A DNA stretch of 64,000 bases from Paenibacillus sp. RC67 (GCF_030020805.1 NZ_CP125098.1:3185501-3249500), one strand, 5' to 3'; positions 33,939 through 44,005 are shown, counted from the stretch's first letter. Notes: generated from the sequence alone by a model not told the origin. Made by a program: numbers and translations.

Positions 33939-34598
33939 ATTCGTCTGAATAAGCTGCGAACCATCGCAGTGGTACTGCTGTGCGGCTGCGGAATAGTGCT
34001 TATCCTGTATCCGTGGTGGGATCGTTTTATGCAGGAAAAACAGAGGCTTTCTATGTTGGAGCAATGGAATACGTTGCGAGTTCAGTCCTCAGTACCAGAT
34101 ACGACAATGCTGTCTTTGCAAACCTCTTCCTTAACTAATAATGGAATATTGGAGGAGGAGTCCAGTCAGGAACAGCCGGAGGAGACGATCTATATCGATG
34201 GATTCGCTGTTCGAGGGACTATGGCAATCGATAAGCTTAACCTCAAGGAGCCGATCGTTGAAGGTGCTGATCCTGAAGCTTTGAAAACAGGAATCGGTAT
34301 AGTTGAACCGGATCGAAGTCCAGGGGTACTGGGTAATTTTGTTGTTGCAGGACATCGGAGTTGGACTTATGGCAAGCAATTCAGCCGTCTAAATGAGCTG
34401 GATACCGGTGATAGTATCGTAGTCGATACGACAAAGCACTCATTTAAGTATACCGTTACTGCCAAATTTCTTGTTAATCCGGATGACTTGTCGGTATTGG
34501 AGCAAAAAAAGGACAAGGCCGAAATGACTCTAATCACGTGCGAGCCTAAATATAATCCAACTCATCGGCTTATTGTCAAAGCTGTATTGGAGATGTAG
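33939..34598 (+). CDS. Class D sortase
   Basis: A 219-residue membrane-anchored transpeptidase that links LPXTG-type proteins to the cell wall. Catalytic residues are His139 in AGHRSWTYG, Cys201 in LITCEPKYN and Arg210 in THRLIV. The first in-frame standard start is GTG 33969, but that removes the basic N-terminus before the membrane segment. An ATT at 33939 lies nine bases after AGGAGG and would give (M)RLNKLRTIAVVLLCG, the usual sortase anchor, so I place the start there with reserve. The only LPXTG protein in view is encoded directly downstream with 32 bases between. Confidence 0.88.
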   Translation: MRLNKLRTIAVVLLCGCGIVLILYPWWDRFMQEKQRLSMLEQWNTLRVQSSVPDTTMLSLQTSSLTNNGILEEESSQEQPEETIYIDGFAVRGTMAIDKLNLKEPIVEGADPEALKTGIGIVEPDRSPGVLGNFVVAGHRSWTYGKQFSRLNELDTGDSIVVDTTKHSFKYTVTAKFLVNPDDLSVLEQKKDKAEMTLITCEPKYNPTHRLIVKAVLEM

Positions 34599-34630
34599 GC
34601 ACGCAGTATTGAATGAGGAGAAATGTAGCA

Positions 34631-37600
34631 ATGAGAAGGTTTTTAAGAGGGCAAGCCTTGGTCTGGGTGCTCCTGATGATGTTCAATCTTATTTTGACAC
34701 CTATGACGGCAATGGCTGCCGATGAGCCTGACAACGGGATACAGATTGCGATGAGAAGCACGGAGTCGGAAGTAGCAACAGGAAAAAAATTCACGTTAGA
34801 AATTGACTACAGCTTGTCGAGTACGACACAGCAATATACGAATGCTCAAGTTGTCGTTCCTTTGCCTAAGGAGCTTAAATTTGATTCTGCCGTGAATGCG
34901 AATGATACTACATATACGTATAATGCCACAAGCAACACGGTAACCTTTAAGTTCAATAGTGCTATTAAAGCAGGTACGACAGGAACGCTACAAATGAATG
35001 TCTACTTTCCGAATTTCGTTACCCCTAACGGAATAAAGGCCAGTGTCCAGAGCCAGTTTGAAAGCAGCCAAGGGATTCTAAAGTCGAACTCAGTTCAAGT
35101 AACGGCTCAGGCTGCTGTCGATTGGGAATTCAAGAAAGAGAGAACAAGACCGATTGCTGGCTTGAATCCTAAACCGGGCAGCGAAGTGGAGTACAAAATT
35201 ACGTTTTATAATAAGAACTCCTCAAATTATGGCAGACTAGAGCTTCGCAATGTTGTCATCCAGGATACGCTGCCAGCAGGTGCTCAATATGTATCGTCAC
35301 GCCCGGCAGCCACGGTGATTGGCAATACAGTAACCTGGAACGAGGGGACTTTTGGAGAAAATATAGGCTATAAGGAATACTATATAACCGTTAAGTATCC
35401 TATGAATATGTCTGGTGAAATTACGAATCATGCGGAAGCAACGTTCAATCCTTTAAACCAGGATAAGGTCACCTTGAAAGCGGAGAAAAAAGATTCATTT
35501 ACCAATGATCCTGGCAATGGCGCTTCCGGTTTTTTTAAGATAGTGAATGATAAACAGAAAGAGATTTCTCCGGGGCAGATTGTTAATTTCAATATTTATA
35601 GTCTATACAATTCAGCCAATGTCAATCTGCAAGATTATGTGTTCACTGACATGACGCCTGAAGGATTGGAATTGCAGCAAATAACTACACCTACATTTAA
35701 CGGTATTTCAACGTATTCGGTCGAATATACGCTTTCCAATAATCCTAATGACCCATGGAAAAACTGGGGGACGGTTCGTGCCGATCAGAATATCATTCTG
35801 AAAACAAGTGATGCACCCTTTTCTGGAGCTTCCGTTAAAGGGATTCGTTTCATCTTTGGAGAGGTGCCAGTAGACTTTTATCAGAATGGAAATATGGAGA
35901 TTCGCTACATGCTAAACCCAACTTATGCGGCTCCAATAGAACCTAACGAAATCAATAAAATTACTAACACAGCTAGCTTGAAATACAGCTTCCAGGGCAG
36001 CATGAAGGAGCAACAAAGCAAGGCTTCTATTTATGTAGTTCAGAACCGCCCATTAGTCGAAGTTACTAAGAAAGTAATGAACGGTGCAAGCTTCTCACCT
36101 GGTGATACGGTAAAATATCGAATTTCGGTACGAAATACGGAGTTCAGCAGCTCCAATTTCAACAATCCAATCATTGAGGACCTGCTTCCGGAACAGTTGG
36201 AGTATTCGGCAGGCAGCGCTGTTGTCGTTAACGATAGCGGATTGAATCTTTCTGCACCGAAGTTTGAGCAATCCATTGATGCTGCCAGTGGCGGAACTTT
36301 GCTTAAGTGGTTGTGGAGTGATGTCAATCCTGCTGTACTTGGGAATGACAAGAAGATAGAGCTAGAGTTTGACGCTAAGATTAAGACAGGTACGCCAGCC
36401 GGCTATATAGACAATGAAACGGATATTACCTCGGATAAACATGCCTATTTGAATAACATTGATTTTGCAAAAAAGAAGAAGATGAATGGCAAATGGTATG
36501 TTTATAACAACGCTGCCTTTTATGTGAACTCCGTTGTAAAAGTTGAATCTGTCAAATGGGTGCAAGGGGATTTGGATGGAAGCAATTGGACGAAATACCC
36601 CGATAAAGGTATCACGACACCTGGCGGTAAGGTCGAATATAAGCTGCAAGTAACCAATGTGGGCAATATCCCTGTAAGAAGCCTATTAATTGTTGATGCT
36701 TTACCTAGGGTTGGGGACAGGGGAGTCATCGATACGTCGCCGCGAGATAGTAAGTGGAGTCCAGTATTGACAAGTAAGTTGAGCACTCCTAGCTTTATTA
36801 CCGTGTATTACACTGCCGATACGATCATAACGATGAGTGGAGGGCTTTGGTCCAAGGAACCACCAGCTGATATTACTAAGGTTACGGGAATCAAATTCGA
36901 ATTCTCTGATGATCATGTGATTGCGCCGGGTGCTCAGGAAGAACTGAATTGGGTCATGCGTGCTCCAGTCAATGCTCCTACAGGGGATCAAACTGCGTGG
37001 AGTTCCTTTGGTTTCACGGCCAAACGCAATGATAACGGTAAATCGTTGTTAGCCTCAGAACCTCTCAAGGTAGGCGTTGTCGTTAAGGAGGATGCTAAAG
37101 GAGAGATTGGAGACTATGTTTGGCTTGATATGAATGAAGACGGGATTCAGAACGAGCCCAAAGAACAGGGTATCAATGGAGTCCGAGTAGAACTCTATAA
37201 CAAGTCAAACGAGCTTGTTCAATCGACTATAACGAGCAACGATCATGCCGGTAATCCGGGGTATTACTTGTTTACCAATTTGGATGCAGGCAGCTATAAA
37301 GTGAAGTTCATTCGGCCGGATGGCTATAGCGGATGGACTAAAGCGAACGTTGGAGATAATAGGGCAAGCGATTCCGATGCAGATTCGGATGGCTGGACCG
37401 GTGTCATCAGTTTAGCAGCAGGCGACAAGATACATACGATCGATGCCGGGTTAATTCCTCCCAAAGGAAAGATTGGAGATAAGGTTTGGTTAGACAAGAA
37501 TGGTGACGGCTTGCAGGATGCAAATGAACCTGGACTTGGTGAAGTCACTGTGAACTTGTATGACAAAAACGGTTATTTAATGGCAACGACCGTGACCTCC

Positions 37601-40177
37601 GGTACTGGATTGTATGAATTCAATCATTTGACATCAGGGGACTATGTCGTAGAATTTGTTCTTCCTACGGGTCTCGCTTTTACAACAAAAGGTGACGGAA
37701 GCAAGCGCGAGATAGATTCAGATGCAGATGCTGCAGGTAAGACAGGGATCATCTCGTTAGCTCAGGATGAAGTCAATTTGACCATTGATGCTGGAATACT
37801 GGAGCCGAACTCCAGCTTGGGCAACAGAGTCTGGCTCGATGATAATCGGAACGGCCTGCAAGATGCAGGGGAACCAGGCATGAATGAGGTTACTGTCCAG
37901 CTGTTAGATGAGAAAGGCCAGTTATTAAGAAAGACGTCAACAGTAAAGGATGCCGTTTACGGTGACGGTTATTATCAGTTTGATAAGCTCTGGGCAGGCA
38001 AATACATCGTGCAGTTCGTTCTCCCAAGCAGCTCCTATGAATTTACAACGCAAGGTTTAGATCCGAAGTCTGATATCGATTCAAATGCCAATCCGATTGA
38101 TGGTAAAACTCCTTTGATTACACTGGGTTACGGCGAGTCGAATCCCACGATCGATGCAGGGCTCAGGAAGGTAATACAGCCGCCTGCGCGTGGAAGTATT
38201 GGGGATACGGTCTGGTTAGATACCAACGGGGATGGCATTCAAAATGACGGAAATAGCGGTGTTAATGGTGTCGTTGTGAAGCTATTTGATGATGCAGGAA
38301 TATTGCAAAGCTCGACGGTGACTGCATCGGTCTATAAGTCAGTTTATAATTCCGTTTACCAGTCGGTTTATTCAACTAATGGATACTACCGCTTCGACAA
38401 TGTGTTTGCAGGCCGCTATGCTGTCAAATTTGAGCTGCCAAATGGTTTTGCGTTTACGCAAAAAGGAGCCGGTAACGACAGTGCACTCGATTCTGACGCT
38501 AATGCAGACGGAATGACGGATTGGTTCACATTAGAACCAGGTCAGATCAACATGACGGTGGATGCGGGGTTGGTTCGAATAACGGAGCCACCGGCAAAAG
38601 GTACGATCGGTGATTATGTCTGGATCGATGATAATGAAGACGGCATTCAGAATGATAAGGAACAAGGGCTAAATGAGGTTACAGTGAAGCTCTACAATGA
38701 TACTGGTCAGCTTCTTAAGACAACTGTGACGGGAACGGTATACGGCCGAACGGGGAACTATCTGTTCGACGATCTTCAGCCAGGAAGCTACAAGGTCAAA
38801 TTTGATCTCCCTGCGGGTTATGAATTTACTTCAAAAGGTGCAGGGGACAACAGAGCTGTAGATTCCGATGCCAATCCGGATGGATTCACAGATGTAATTA
38901 CACTCGCACCGGGTGAGAAGAACCTGACCATCGATGCAGGACTAAGAAGGCAAGCAGTAACTCCGCCTAAATCGGGTAAAATAGGAGATTTGGTGTGGAT
39001 CGATTCGAACCGTAACGGAATTCAAGATGCAGGGGAGACAGGGCTGAACGGCCTCTTCGTGAACTTGTATGACGAGTCTGGACGTCTTCTGATGACAACA
39101 GTAACTGGAACCGTATATGGTCAAACAGGTGCTTATTCCTTCGACAATCTCCAAGCAGGGAAATATTTCGTGAAGTTTGATCTTCCATCCGGTTTCGAGT
39201 TTACACAGAAGGGGAGCGGCTCAGATAGAGGCCTCGATTCCGATGCTAAAGCAGACGGAACCACAGATCTTATTACACTTGCTGAGGGCGAAATTAATTT
39301 GACGATTGACGCAGGATTGGTTAAAGTCGACGACGGCGGAAATCCTGGCACAGGTCCAGATAATCCAGACGCAGCCATAGGCGATTATGTCTGGCTGGAT
39401 ACCAACGGGGATGGCATCCAAAATAACGATGAGCGAGGCATGAATGGAGTTATAGTGAAATTGTACTCCGATAGAGGTGTGCAGCTTACATCCACGGTCA
39501 CAGGGAATGTTTACGACAAAGCAGGTTTCTATGTGTTCGATAACCTGCAGCCAGGCAGTTATGTTGTGAGGTTCGAGCTTCCATCAGGCTACGAGTTTAC
39601 ACAGAAAGGAAAAGGTACAGATCGAACTGTTGATTCCGACGCTAATGCAGATGGATCAACGGATGTCATTACTCTGTTAGCCGATGAAAGAAATCTTACG
39701 ATCGATGCAGGACTAAGACTCAAAACAACCGATCCGGGGCCATCCGATCCAGGCGATTCTGGCGGTGGCGATGGTGGTGGTTCTCCAAGCGATCCTCAAC
39801 CAGGTGGAGGAGGAGAGCCGGGTAACGGCGGATCTGGTGGGCAGCCAAGCGGCCAACCCGATACTAACAATCCGGGAGGTAATGTTCCTGGTACTCAACC
39901 TGGCACTACACCGGGAGGTGGGCAGCCTACTGATAATAAACCTGATGGAAGCCAACCTGGAACGGATTTGCCAAGTGAAAAGCCAACGGAACCGACACCT
40001 AATAAAGGGCAGCAGCCGGACAGCACTCCGACCAACGATAAAACTCCAGACCAACATAATGGAGGCAAGCAGCTTCCTTTAACTGGAGAATCCTTACCAG
40101 TTACACCATTCATTGGATTGTTGTTGTTTATTGCAGCTGCTGCACTTTATTTCAGAGGAAAGAAATCAAAGCGATAA
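34631..40177 (+). CDS. Cell-wall anchored protein with DUF11-like and seven SdrD-B-like repeats
   Basis: An 1848-residue surface protein. Signal peptide: residues 1-36, ending AMAA. Residues 40-800 hold several DUF11/isopeptide-type beta domains (GLNPKPGSEVEYKITFYNKN, then DTVKYRISVRNTEF). Residues about 823-1696 contain seven SdrD B-like repeats, each opening with IGDYVWLDxNxDGIQN calcium-loop motifs. A Gly/Pro/Asp-rich wall-spanning linker follows, then the sorting signal LPLTGE at about 1815, a hydrophobic segment and the tail RGKKSKR. The start ATG 34631 has GAGGAG ten bases upstream. It pairs with the class D sortase. Likely an adhesin or rigid surface fibre. Confidence 0.93.
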   Translation: MRRFLRGQALVWVLLMMFNLILTPMTAMAADEPDNGIQIAMRSTESEVATGKKFTLEIDYSLSSTTQQYTNAQVVVPLPKELKFDSAVNANDTTYTYNATSNTVTFKFNSAIKAGTTGTLQMNVYFPNFVTPNGIKASVQSQFESSQGILKSNSVQVTAQAAVDWEFKKERTRPIAGLNPKPGSEVEYKITFYNKNSSNYGRLELRNVVIQDTLPAGAQYVSSRPAATVIGNTVTWNEGTFGENIGYKEYYITVKYPMNMSGEITNHAEATFNPLNQDKVTLKAEKKDSFTNDPGNGASGFFKIVNDKQKEISPGQIVNFNIYSLYNSANVNLQDYVFTDMTPEGLELQQITTPTFNGISTYSVEYTLSNNPNDPWKNWGTVRADQNIILKTSDAPFSGASVKGIRFIFGEVPVDFYQNGNMEIRYMLNPTYAAPIEPNEINKITNTASLKYSFQGSMKEQQSKASIYVVQNRPLVEVTKKVMNGASFSPGDTVKYRISVRNTEFSSSNFNNPIIEDLLPEQLEYSAGSAVVVNDSGLNLSAPKFEQSIDAASGGTLLKWLWSDVNPAVLGNDKKIELEFDAKIKTGTPAGYIDNETDITSDKHAYLNNIDFAKKKKMNGKWYVYNNAAFYVNSVVKVESVKWVQGDLDGSNWTKYPDKGITTPGGKVEYKLQVTNVGNIPVRSLLIVDALPRVGDRGVIDTSPRDSKWSPVLTSKLSTPSFITVYYTADTIITMSGGLWSKEPPADITKVTGIKFEFSDDHVIAPGAQEELNWVMRAPVNAPTGDQTAWSSFGFTAKRNDNGKSLLASEPLKVGVVVKEDAKGEIGDYVWLDMNEDGIQNEPKEQGINGVRVELYNKSNELVQSTITSNDHAGNPGYYLFTNLDAGSYKVKFIRPDGYSGWTKANVGDNRASDSDADSDGWTGVISLAAGDKIHTIDAGLIPPKGKIGDKVWLDKNGDGLQDANEPGLGEVTVNLYDKNGYLMATTVTSGTGLYEFNHLTSGDYVVEFVLPTGLAFTTKGDGSKREIDSDADAAGKTGIISLAQDEVNLTIDAGILEPNSSLGNRVWLDDNRNGLQDAGEPGMNEVTVQLLDEKGQLLRKTSTVKDAVYGDGYYQFDKLWAGKYIVQFVLPSSSYEFTTQGLDPKSDIDSNANPIDGKTPLITLGYGESNPTIDAGLRKVIQPPARGSIGDTVWLDTNGDGIQNDGNSGVNGVVVKLFDDAGILQSSTVTASVYKSVYNSVYQSVYSTNGYYRFDNVFAGRYAVKFELPNGFAFTQKGAGNDSALDSDANADGMTDWFTLEPGQINMTVDAGLVRITEPPAKGTIGDYVWIDDNEDGIQNDKEQGLNEVTVKLYNDTGQLLKTTVTGTVYGRTGNYLFDDLQPGSYKVKFDLPAGYEFTSKGAGDNRAVDSDANPDGFTDVITLAPGEKNLTIDAGLRRQAVTPPKSGKIGDLVWIDSNRNGIQDAGETGLNGLFVNLYDESGRLLMTTVTGTVYGQTGAYSFDNLQAGKYFVKFDLPSGFEFTQKGSGSDRGLDSDAKADGTTDLITLAEGEINLTIDAGLVKVDDGGNPGTGPDNPDAAIGDYVWLDTNGDGIQNNDERGMNGVIVKLYSDRGVQLTSTVTGNVYDKAGFYVFDNLQPGSYVVRFELPSGYEFTQKGKGTDRTVDSDANADGSTDVITLLADERNLTIDAGLRLKTTDPGPSDPGDSGGGDGGGSPSDPQPGGGGEPGNGGSGGQPSGQPDTNNPGGNVPGTQPGTTPGGGQPTDNKPDGSQPGTDLPSEKPTEPTPNKGQQPDSTPTNDKTPDQHNGGKQLPLTGESLPVTPFIGLLLFIAAAALYFRGKKSKR
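37100..39720 (+). repeat. Seven tandem SdrD-B-like repeats within the surface protein
   Basis: Repeat units begin near 37100, 37468, 37807, 38190, 38598, 38974 and 39373, about 340-410 bases each. They share IGD-VW-D-N-DG-Q, then GYYxFxNLxAGxYxVxF and a DSDAxxDGxT segment before IDAGL. Unit 4 alone carries an inserted SVY-type mini-repeat. Confidence 0.9.
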
Positions 40178-40276
40178 GCAGCATGCGTTTCGTGAAAGTA
40201 ACAACTTGAAACAAATACCCCATTGGGTATATAGAGTTAAACTGGTTTGCATGAAACAAAATGGGTAAATAACCAG

Positions 40277-40300
40277 AGCCGCGTTCATCGCGGCTTTTTT
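40277..40300 (+). terminator. Terminator of the sortase/surface protein operon
   Basis: AGCCGCG and CGCGGCT form a 7 bp GC-rich stem with a TTCAT loop, then six T residues. Confidence 0.85.
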
Positions 40301-40320
40301 GTTCTTTTTTTCATATCAAA

Positions 40321-40355
40321 AAACCCGCCTAACTATAACAGTTAGACAGGCTTGA
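40321..40355 (-). terminator. Terminator of ykpA
   Basis: CCGCCTAACT and AGTTAGACAGG pair with one bulge around ATAAC. On the minus strand a run of T residues follows, just after the ykpA stop. Confidence 0.75.
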
Positions 40356-40368
40356 GCGTGAGCAAGCA

Positions 40369-41925
40369 TTAAAATACTTTTGTTGTCCAGGATTCGCAGT
40401 TCCAAATATCCGTAACGACATCACGATAAAATTCAGGTTCGTGAGAGATGAGGAGGATGCTGCCTTTATAGGCTTTGAGCGCGCGTTTCAGCTCTTCTTT
40501 AGCGTCGACATCCAAATGGTTGGTCGGCTCGTCAAGCACGAGCAGGTTTGTTTCACGGTTGATGAGCTTGCAAAGACGAACTTTGGCTTTCTCACCACCG
40601 CTTAGAACGGCAATTTTGCTTTCAATATGCTTCGTTGTTAGCCCGCATTTAGCCAATGCCGCGCGTACTTCGAATTGGGTAAAGGAAGAGAATTCGTTCC
40701 ATACTTCCTCAATACAAGTATTATAGTTGGCATCCTTTGCTTCCTGTTCGAAGTAACCGATGTTTAAGAGATCACCAAGCTGTACAGTGCCGGACACAGG
40801 CTTGATTTCGCCCAAAATGCTTCGCATCAAGGTCGTTTTACCGATACCGTTGGCACCCACAAGTGCAATCTTCTGCCCACGCTCCATACGCAGCGTAAGC
40901 GGTCTGGATAATGGAGAATCATATCCGATAACCAGGTCCTCGGCTTCAAAGATCATCTTGCCGGACGTTCTAGCTTCCTTGAAGTTGAACTGTGGTTTCG
41001 GTTTTTCCTTTGCCAGCTCGATTACATCCATCTTGTCGAGCTTCTTCTGTCTGGACATAGCCATGTTACGAGTAGCAACACTGGCTTTGTTCCGCGCAAC
41101 GAAGTCTTTCAAATCGGCAATTTCCTGCTGCTGGCGCTTATAGGCAGATTCGAGCTGCTGTTTTTTCATTTCATGAACTTGCAGGAAATGATCATAGTCG
41201 CCCACATAACGGTTCAGCTCTTGGTTCTCCATATGGTAGATCAGGTTTATAACGCTGTTCAGGAACGGAATGTCATGTGAGATCAGAATGAAGGCATTCT
41301 CATATTCCTGGAGATAACGTGTTAACCAATCAATGTGCTGTTCATCGAGATAGTTGGTCGGCTCGTCCAATAGAAGAATATCTGGTTTTTCGAGCAGAAG
41401 CTTGGCAAGCAGTACTTTCGTGCGCTGTCCGCCGCTGAGATCGTTAACGTCCTTTTCCAATCCAATGTCGGTAAGTCCGAGACCGCGGGCGGTTTCTTCG
41501 ATCTTGGCGTCGATCAAGTAAAAATCTTGATTCGTCAAAGTATCTTGAATCGTTCCAACATCCTCTAGCAGACGCTCCAGCTCTTCTGGAGAAACATCAC
41601 CCATTCTGCCGTACATATCATTCATTTCTTGTTCCATATCGAACAAGTACTGGAAGGCACCTTTTAGCACATCGCGCATCGTCATTCCTTTGTTCAACAC
41701 GGCATGCTGGTCCAAATAACCGACACGCATCCGTTTGGACCATTCGACTTTTCCATCGTCCGGCTGAAGCTTGCCTGTAATAATGTTCATGAAAGTGGAT
41801 TTGCCTTCGCCGTTGGCTCCGATAAGCCCGATATGCTCGCCTTTAAGAAGACGGAAGGAAACATCATTGAAAATAGCGCGATCCCCAAAACCATGACTTA
41901 ATCGTTCTACATTTAATATACTCAT
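40369..41925 (-). CDS. ykpA: ABC-F family ATPase, YkpA type
   Basis: A 518-residue soluble protein with two ABC ATPase domains and no membrane segment. Domain 1 has Walker A GANGEGKST, signature LSGGQRTK and Walker B DILLLDEPTNYLD. Domain 2 has GANGIGKTT, LSGGEKAK and LVLDEPTNHLD. Between them is the helical ABC-F linker rich in Lys and Gln (MKKQQLESAYKRQQQEI). The GANGEGKST loop and overall length match B. subtilis YkpA, a housekeeping translation factor, rather than the antibiotic-resistance ABC-F remnant at 21 kb. Single gene on the minus strand. Confidence 0.92.
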   Translation of the reverse strand: MSILNVERLSHGFGDRAIFNDVSFRLLKGEHIGLIGANGEGKSTFMNIITGKLQPDDGKVEWSKRMRVGYLDQHAVLNKGMTMRDVLKGAFQYLFDMEQEMNDMYGRMGDVSPEELERLLEDVGTIQDTLTNQDFYLIDAKIEETARGLGLTDIGLEKDVNDLSGGQRTKVLLAKLLLEKPDILLLDEPTNYLDEQHIDWLTRYLQEYENAFILISHDIPFLNSVINLIYHMENQELNRYVGDYDHFLQVHEMKKQQLESAYKRQQQEIADLKDFVARNKASVATRNMAMSRQKKLDKMDVIELAKEKPKPQFNFKEARTSGKMIFEAEDLVIGYDSPLSRPLTLRMERGQKIALVGANGIGKTTLMRSILGEIKPVSGTVQLGDLLNIGYFEQEAKDANYNTCIEEVWNEFSSFTQFEVRAALAKCGLTTKHIESKIAVLSGGEKAKVRLCKLINRETNLLVLDEPTNHLDVDAKEELKRALKAYKGSILLISHEPEFYRDVVTDIWNCESWTTKVF

Positions 41926-42146
41926 TTATGACACCTTTTCTATATAAACTTATTTTCTCGTTATATTATATACGGTATGCAGCGAAGAACTCAATGAGGA
42001 AGCTTAAAAACTTGCAATCTAACAATATAAACTTAAGTAATCACCTGTTTTTCATGGATTATGACCTGTGATTTTCCTCACTTACTTCAATCGTTTCCAT
42101 CCTTATAATCAGGGGTAGAAACATAATTAGAGTGGGGGATGACGAT

Positions 42147-42287
42147 ATGGAAACAGTAAAAAATACGAAGAATCAATTTGACGGGCTAGGTTTTGTCATC
42201 ATCATTTTTAGCTTGGTTATTCTGTGTCCATTAGCTTATTTTATTATCAACTATTTAATGGGTAATGAGCACCCTTTCTACGGTTAA
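42147..42287 (+). CDS. Small single-pass membrane protein
   Basis: A 46-residue ORF starting at ATG 42147 after GTGGGGGATGACGAT. Residues 15-39 form one long hydrophobic helix (GLGFVIIIFSLVILCPLAYF), flanked by a polar N-terminus and the tail NEHPFYG. The good ribosome site, codon use and following terminator support a real gene. Function unknown. Confidence 0.6.
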   Translation: METVKNTKNQFDGLGFVIIIFSLVILCPLAYFIINYLMGNEHPFYG

Positions 42288-42314
42288 TATAAGGAACATA
42301 AAAAGTGAGGGTGT

Positions 42315-42337
42315 CCGCGCGAAGCGCGGTCCTTTTG
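42315..42337 (+). terminator. Terminator after the small membrane protein
   Basis: CCGCGC and GCGCGG form a compact 6 bp stem with a GAA loop, followed by TCCTTTTGTTT. It lies 28 bases after the stop. Confidence 0.7.
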
Positions 42338-42485
42338 TTTATAGGGCCAAGTTTAAGAAGTAGGGACAACCTTATTTATTTCCCTAACGAGGACTTAAGC
42401 CCTTTTCTATATGTCGAAATCTCGTTAAAGGGAAAAGTTCACACACCTATCAAACGCGGTTTGTTTTTGAATACACTGTTTATGG

Positions 42486-42491
42486 TATACT
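42486..42491 (+). promoter_or_regulatory. Possible extended -10 box for hemY
   Basis: TATACT is preceded by TGG, an extended -10 form, about 45 bases upstream of the hemY start. The -35 region is poor. Confidence 0.3.
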
Positions 42492-42532
42492 TTGGTCAAT
42501 CCATGCAAGTTAATGTTGTTGAGTGAGGGGTA

Positions 42533-43926
42533 ATGACTTTGAAAACAGTTGCGATCATAGGCGGAGGTATTACCGGTTTATCCGCCGCGTACTATCTTAA
42601 CAAAAAAATAAAGAAAACAACCTGGATCTAAAAGTCGTATTGATCGAAGCTAACCATAAATTAGGCGGGAAAATAAATACCCACCATGAAAGTGAATTTA
42701 TTATGGAAACCGGCGCTGATTCCATTGTAACTCGCAAAACCAACGTAGCGCCTTTCTTAGAGGAATTAAACTTACAAGAGGAAGTCGTGTATAACGCGAC
42801 GGGAATCTCGTTTTTGTATATTGACGGTGAACTGAAGCGCATTCCTGAGGACTCGATATTTGGCATTCCGATGAGTATTGAGGCGTTGGCTAAAAGCAAC
42901 TTAATTTCTGCCGAGGGAAAAGTGGAGGCGCTCAAGGATTTTTACACGACGAATGAAACCTTTACCAAGAACGATTCAGTTGGATTGTTTTTGGAAAGCT
43001 TTCTCGGTAAGGAAATTGTCGAGAGGCAAATATCGCCAGTCTTATCTGGAGTTTATTCCGGGAAGCTGAATGACTTAACGATTGCCTCGACATTGCCCTA
43101 TCTGCTGGATTATAAAAATGAATATGGAAGCATCATCAAAGGGCTCTCGGAGAACAAAAAGAAGTTTCAAGGGACAGGCAAGAGCAAATTCCTATCCTTT
43201 AAAAATGGGGTTTCATCGTTGATTGATGCATTGGAGAGCCAGCTTACCGATGTCGATATTTTAAAAGGCGTAAAAGCAGAATCAATCGAAAAGGATCAGG
43301 AAGGGTACCGGATTACTTGTGACGATCACCACGTTGTGGAGGCTGATTTTGTTGTCCTTAGCACCCTGCATACAACGGCCCAAAAGCTGCTGCGTTCCGA
43401 GGAGCTGGATCAAGACTTCAATCAATTTAAAAACAGCTCTTTAATCAGCGTTTATATCGGATTTGATATTCCCGATGAACAGCTTCCTCAGGACGGGACA
43501 GGCTTCATTGTAGCTGAAGAAAGCAGTTTGGTTTGCGATGCCTGTACGTGGACTAGCAGGAAATGGGAGCATACTTCCAAGAATAGAAACTTGTTGGTAA
43601 GACTCTTTTATAAGAGCATCAAGCCTATTTATTCTACACTGCAAAAGTTACCGGAAGAGGAACTGATGGAAGTGGCTTTAAAGGATATTCAAAATAGTCT
43701 GGGCATTACTTCCAAGCCGATTACCTATGAAGTAACCAAATGGCACGAAACGATGCCGAACTACCATATCAGGCATAATGAAATTGTAAAATCGCTGGAA
43801 AAGAAGCTGGAAACAAGCCACCCGAACATTGTTCTGGCAGGATGCTCGTATTACGGAGTTGGGATTCCTGATTGTATTGCAAACGGGGAAACAACGGCGA
43901 ATTGGATTATTGAACGTTTAACCTAA
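42533..43926 (+). pseudogene. hemY: Protoporphyrinogen/coproporphyrinogen oxidase with an A-tract frameshift
   Basis: The enzyme oxidises a porphyrinogen in haem synthesis using FAD. The first frame gives VAIIGGGITGLSAAYYLNKK, the FAD-binding loop, then breaks in a run of seven A at 42601-42607. Restoring one A gives NKKNKENNLDLKVVLIEA, which joins the main frame (EANHKLGGKINT, then GISFLYIDGELKRIP and the C-terminal VGIPDCIANGETTANW). The full protein would be about 464 residues, normal for HemY. Either ATG 42533 or TTG 42539 starts it. The rest of the gene is intact, so it may be a read error, phase variation or a very young pseudogene. Confidence 0.85.
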
Positions 43927-43970
43927 CGATTTTCATTTATTATTTTACAAGTTATGAAAATATGCAAATG

Positions 43971-43999
43971 AAAGAGGATGCCGTCGTGGCATCCTCTTT
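43971..43999. terminator. Bidirectional terminator between hemY and the SDR gene
   Basis: AAAGAGGATGCC and GGCATCCTCTTT form a perfect 12 bp stem with a GTCGT loop, flanked by A and T runs, between two convergent genes. Confidence 0.88.
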
Positions 44000-44005
44000 A
44001 TTATT

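Noticed and set aside
33686..33964. 92-codon minus-strand ORF upstream of the sortase
   Set aside because: It overlaps the sortase leader and has no homology or ribosome site.
37100..39720. Tandem repeats considered as a CRISPR array
   Set aside because: The units are coding SdrD-B-like domains of about 340-410 bases within one frame, not short direct repeats with spacers.
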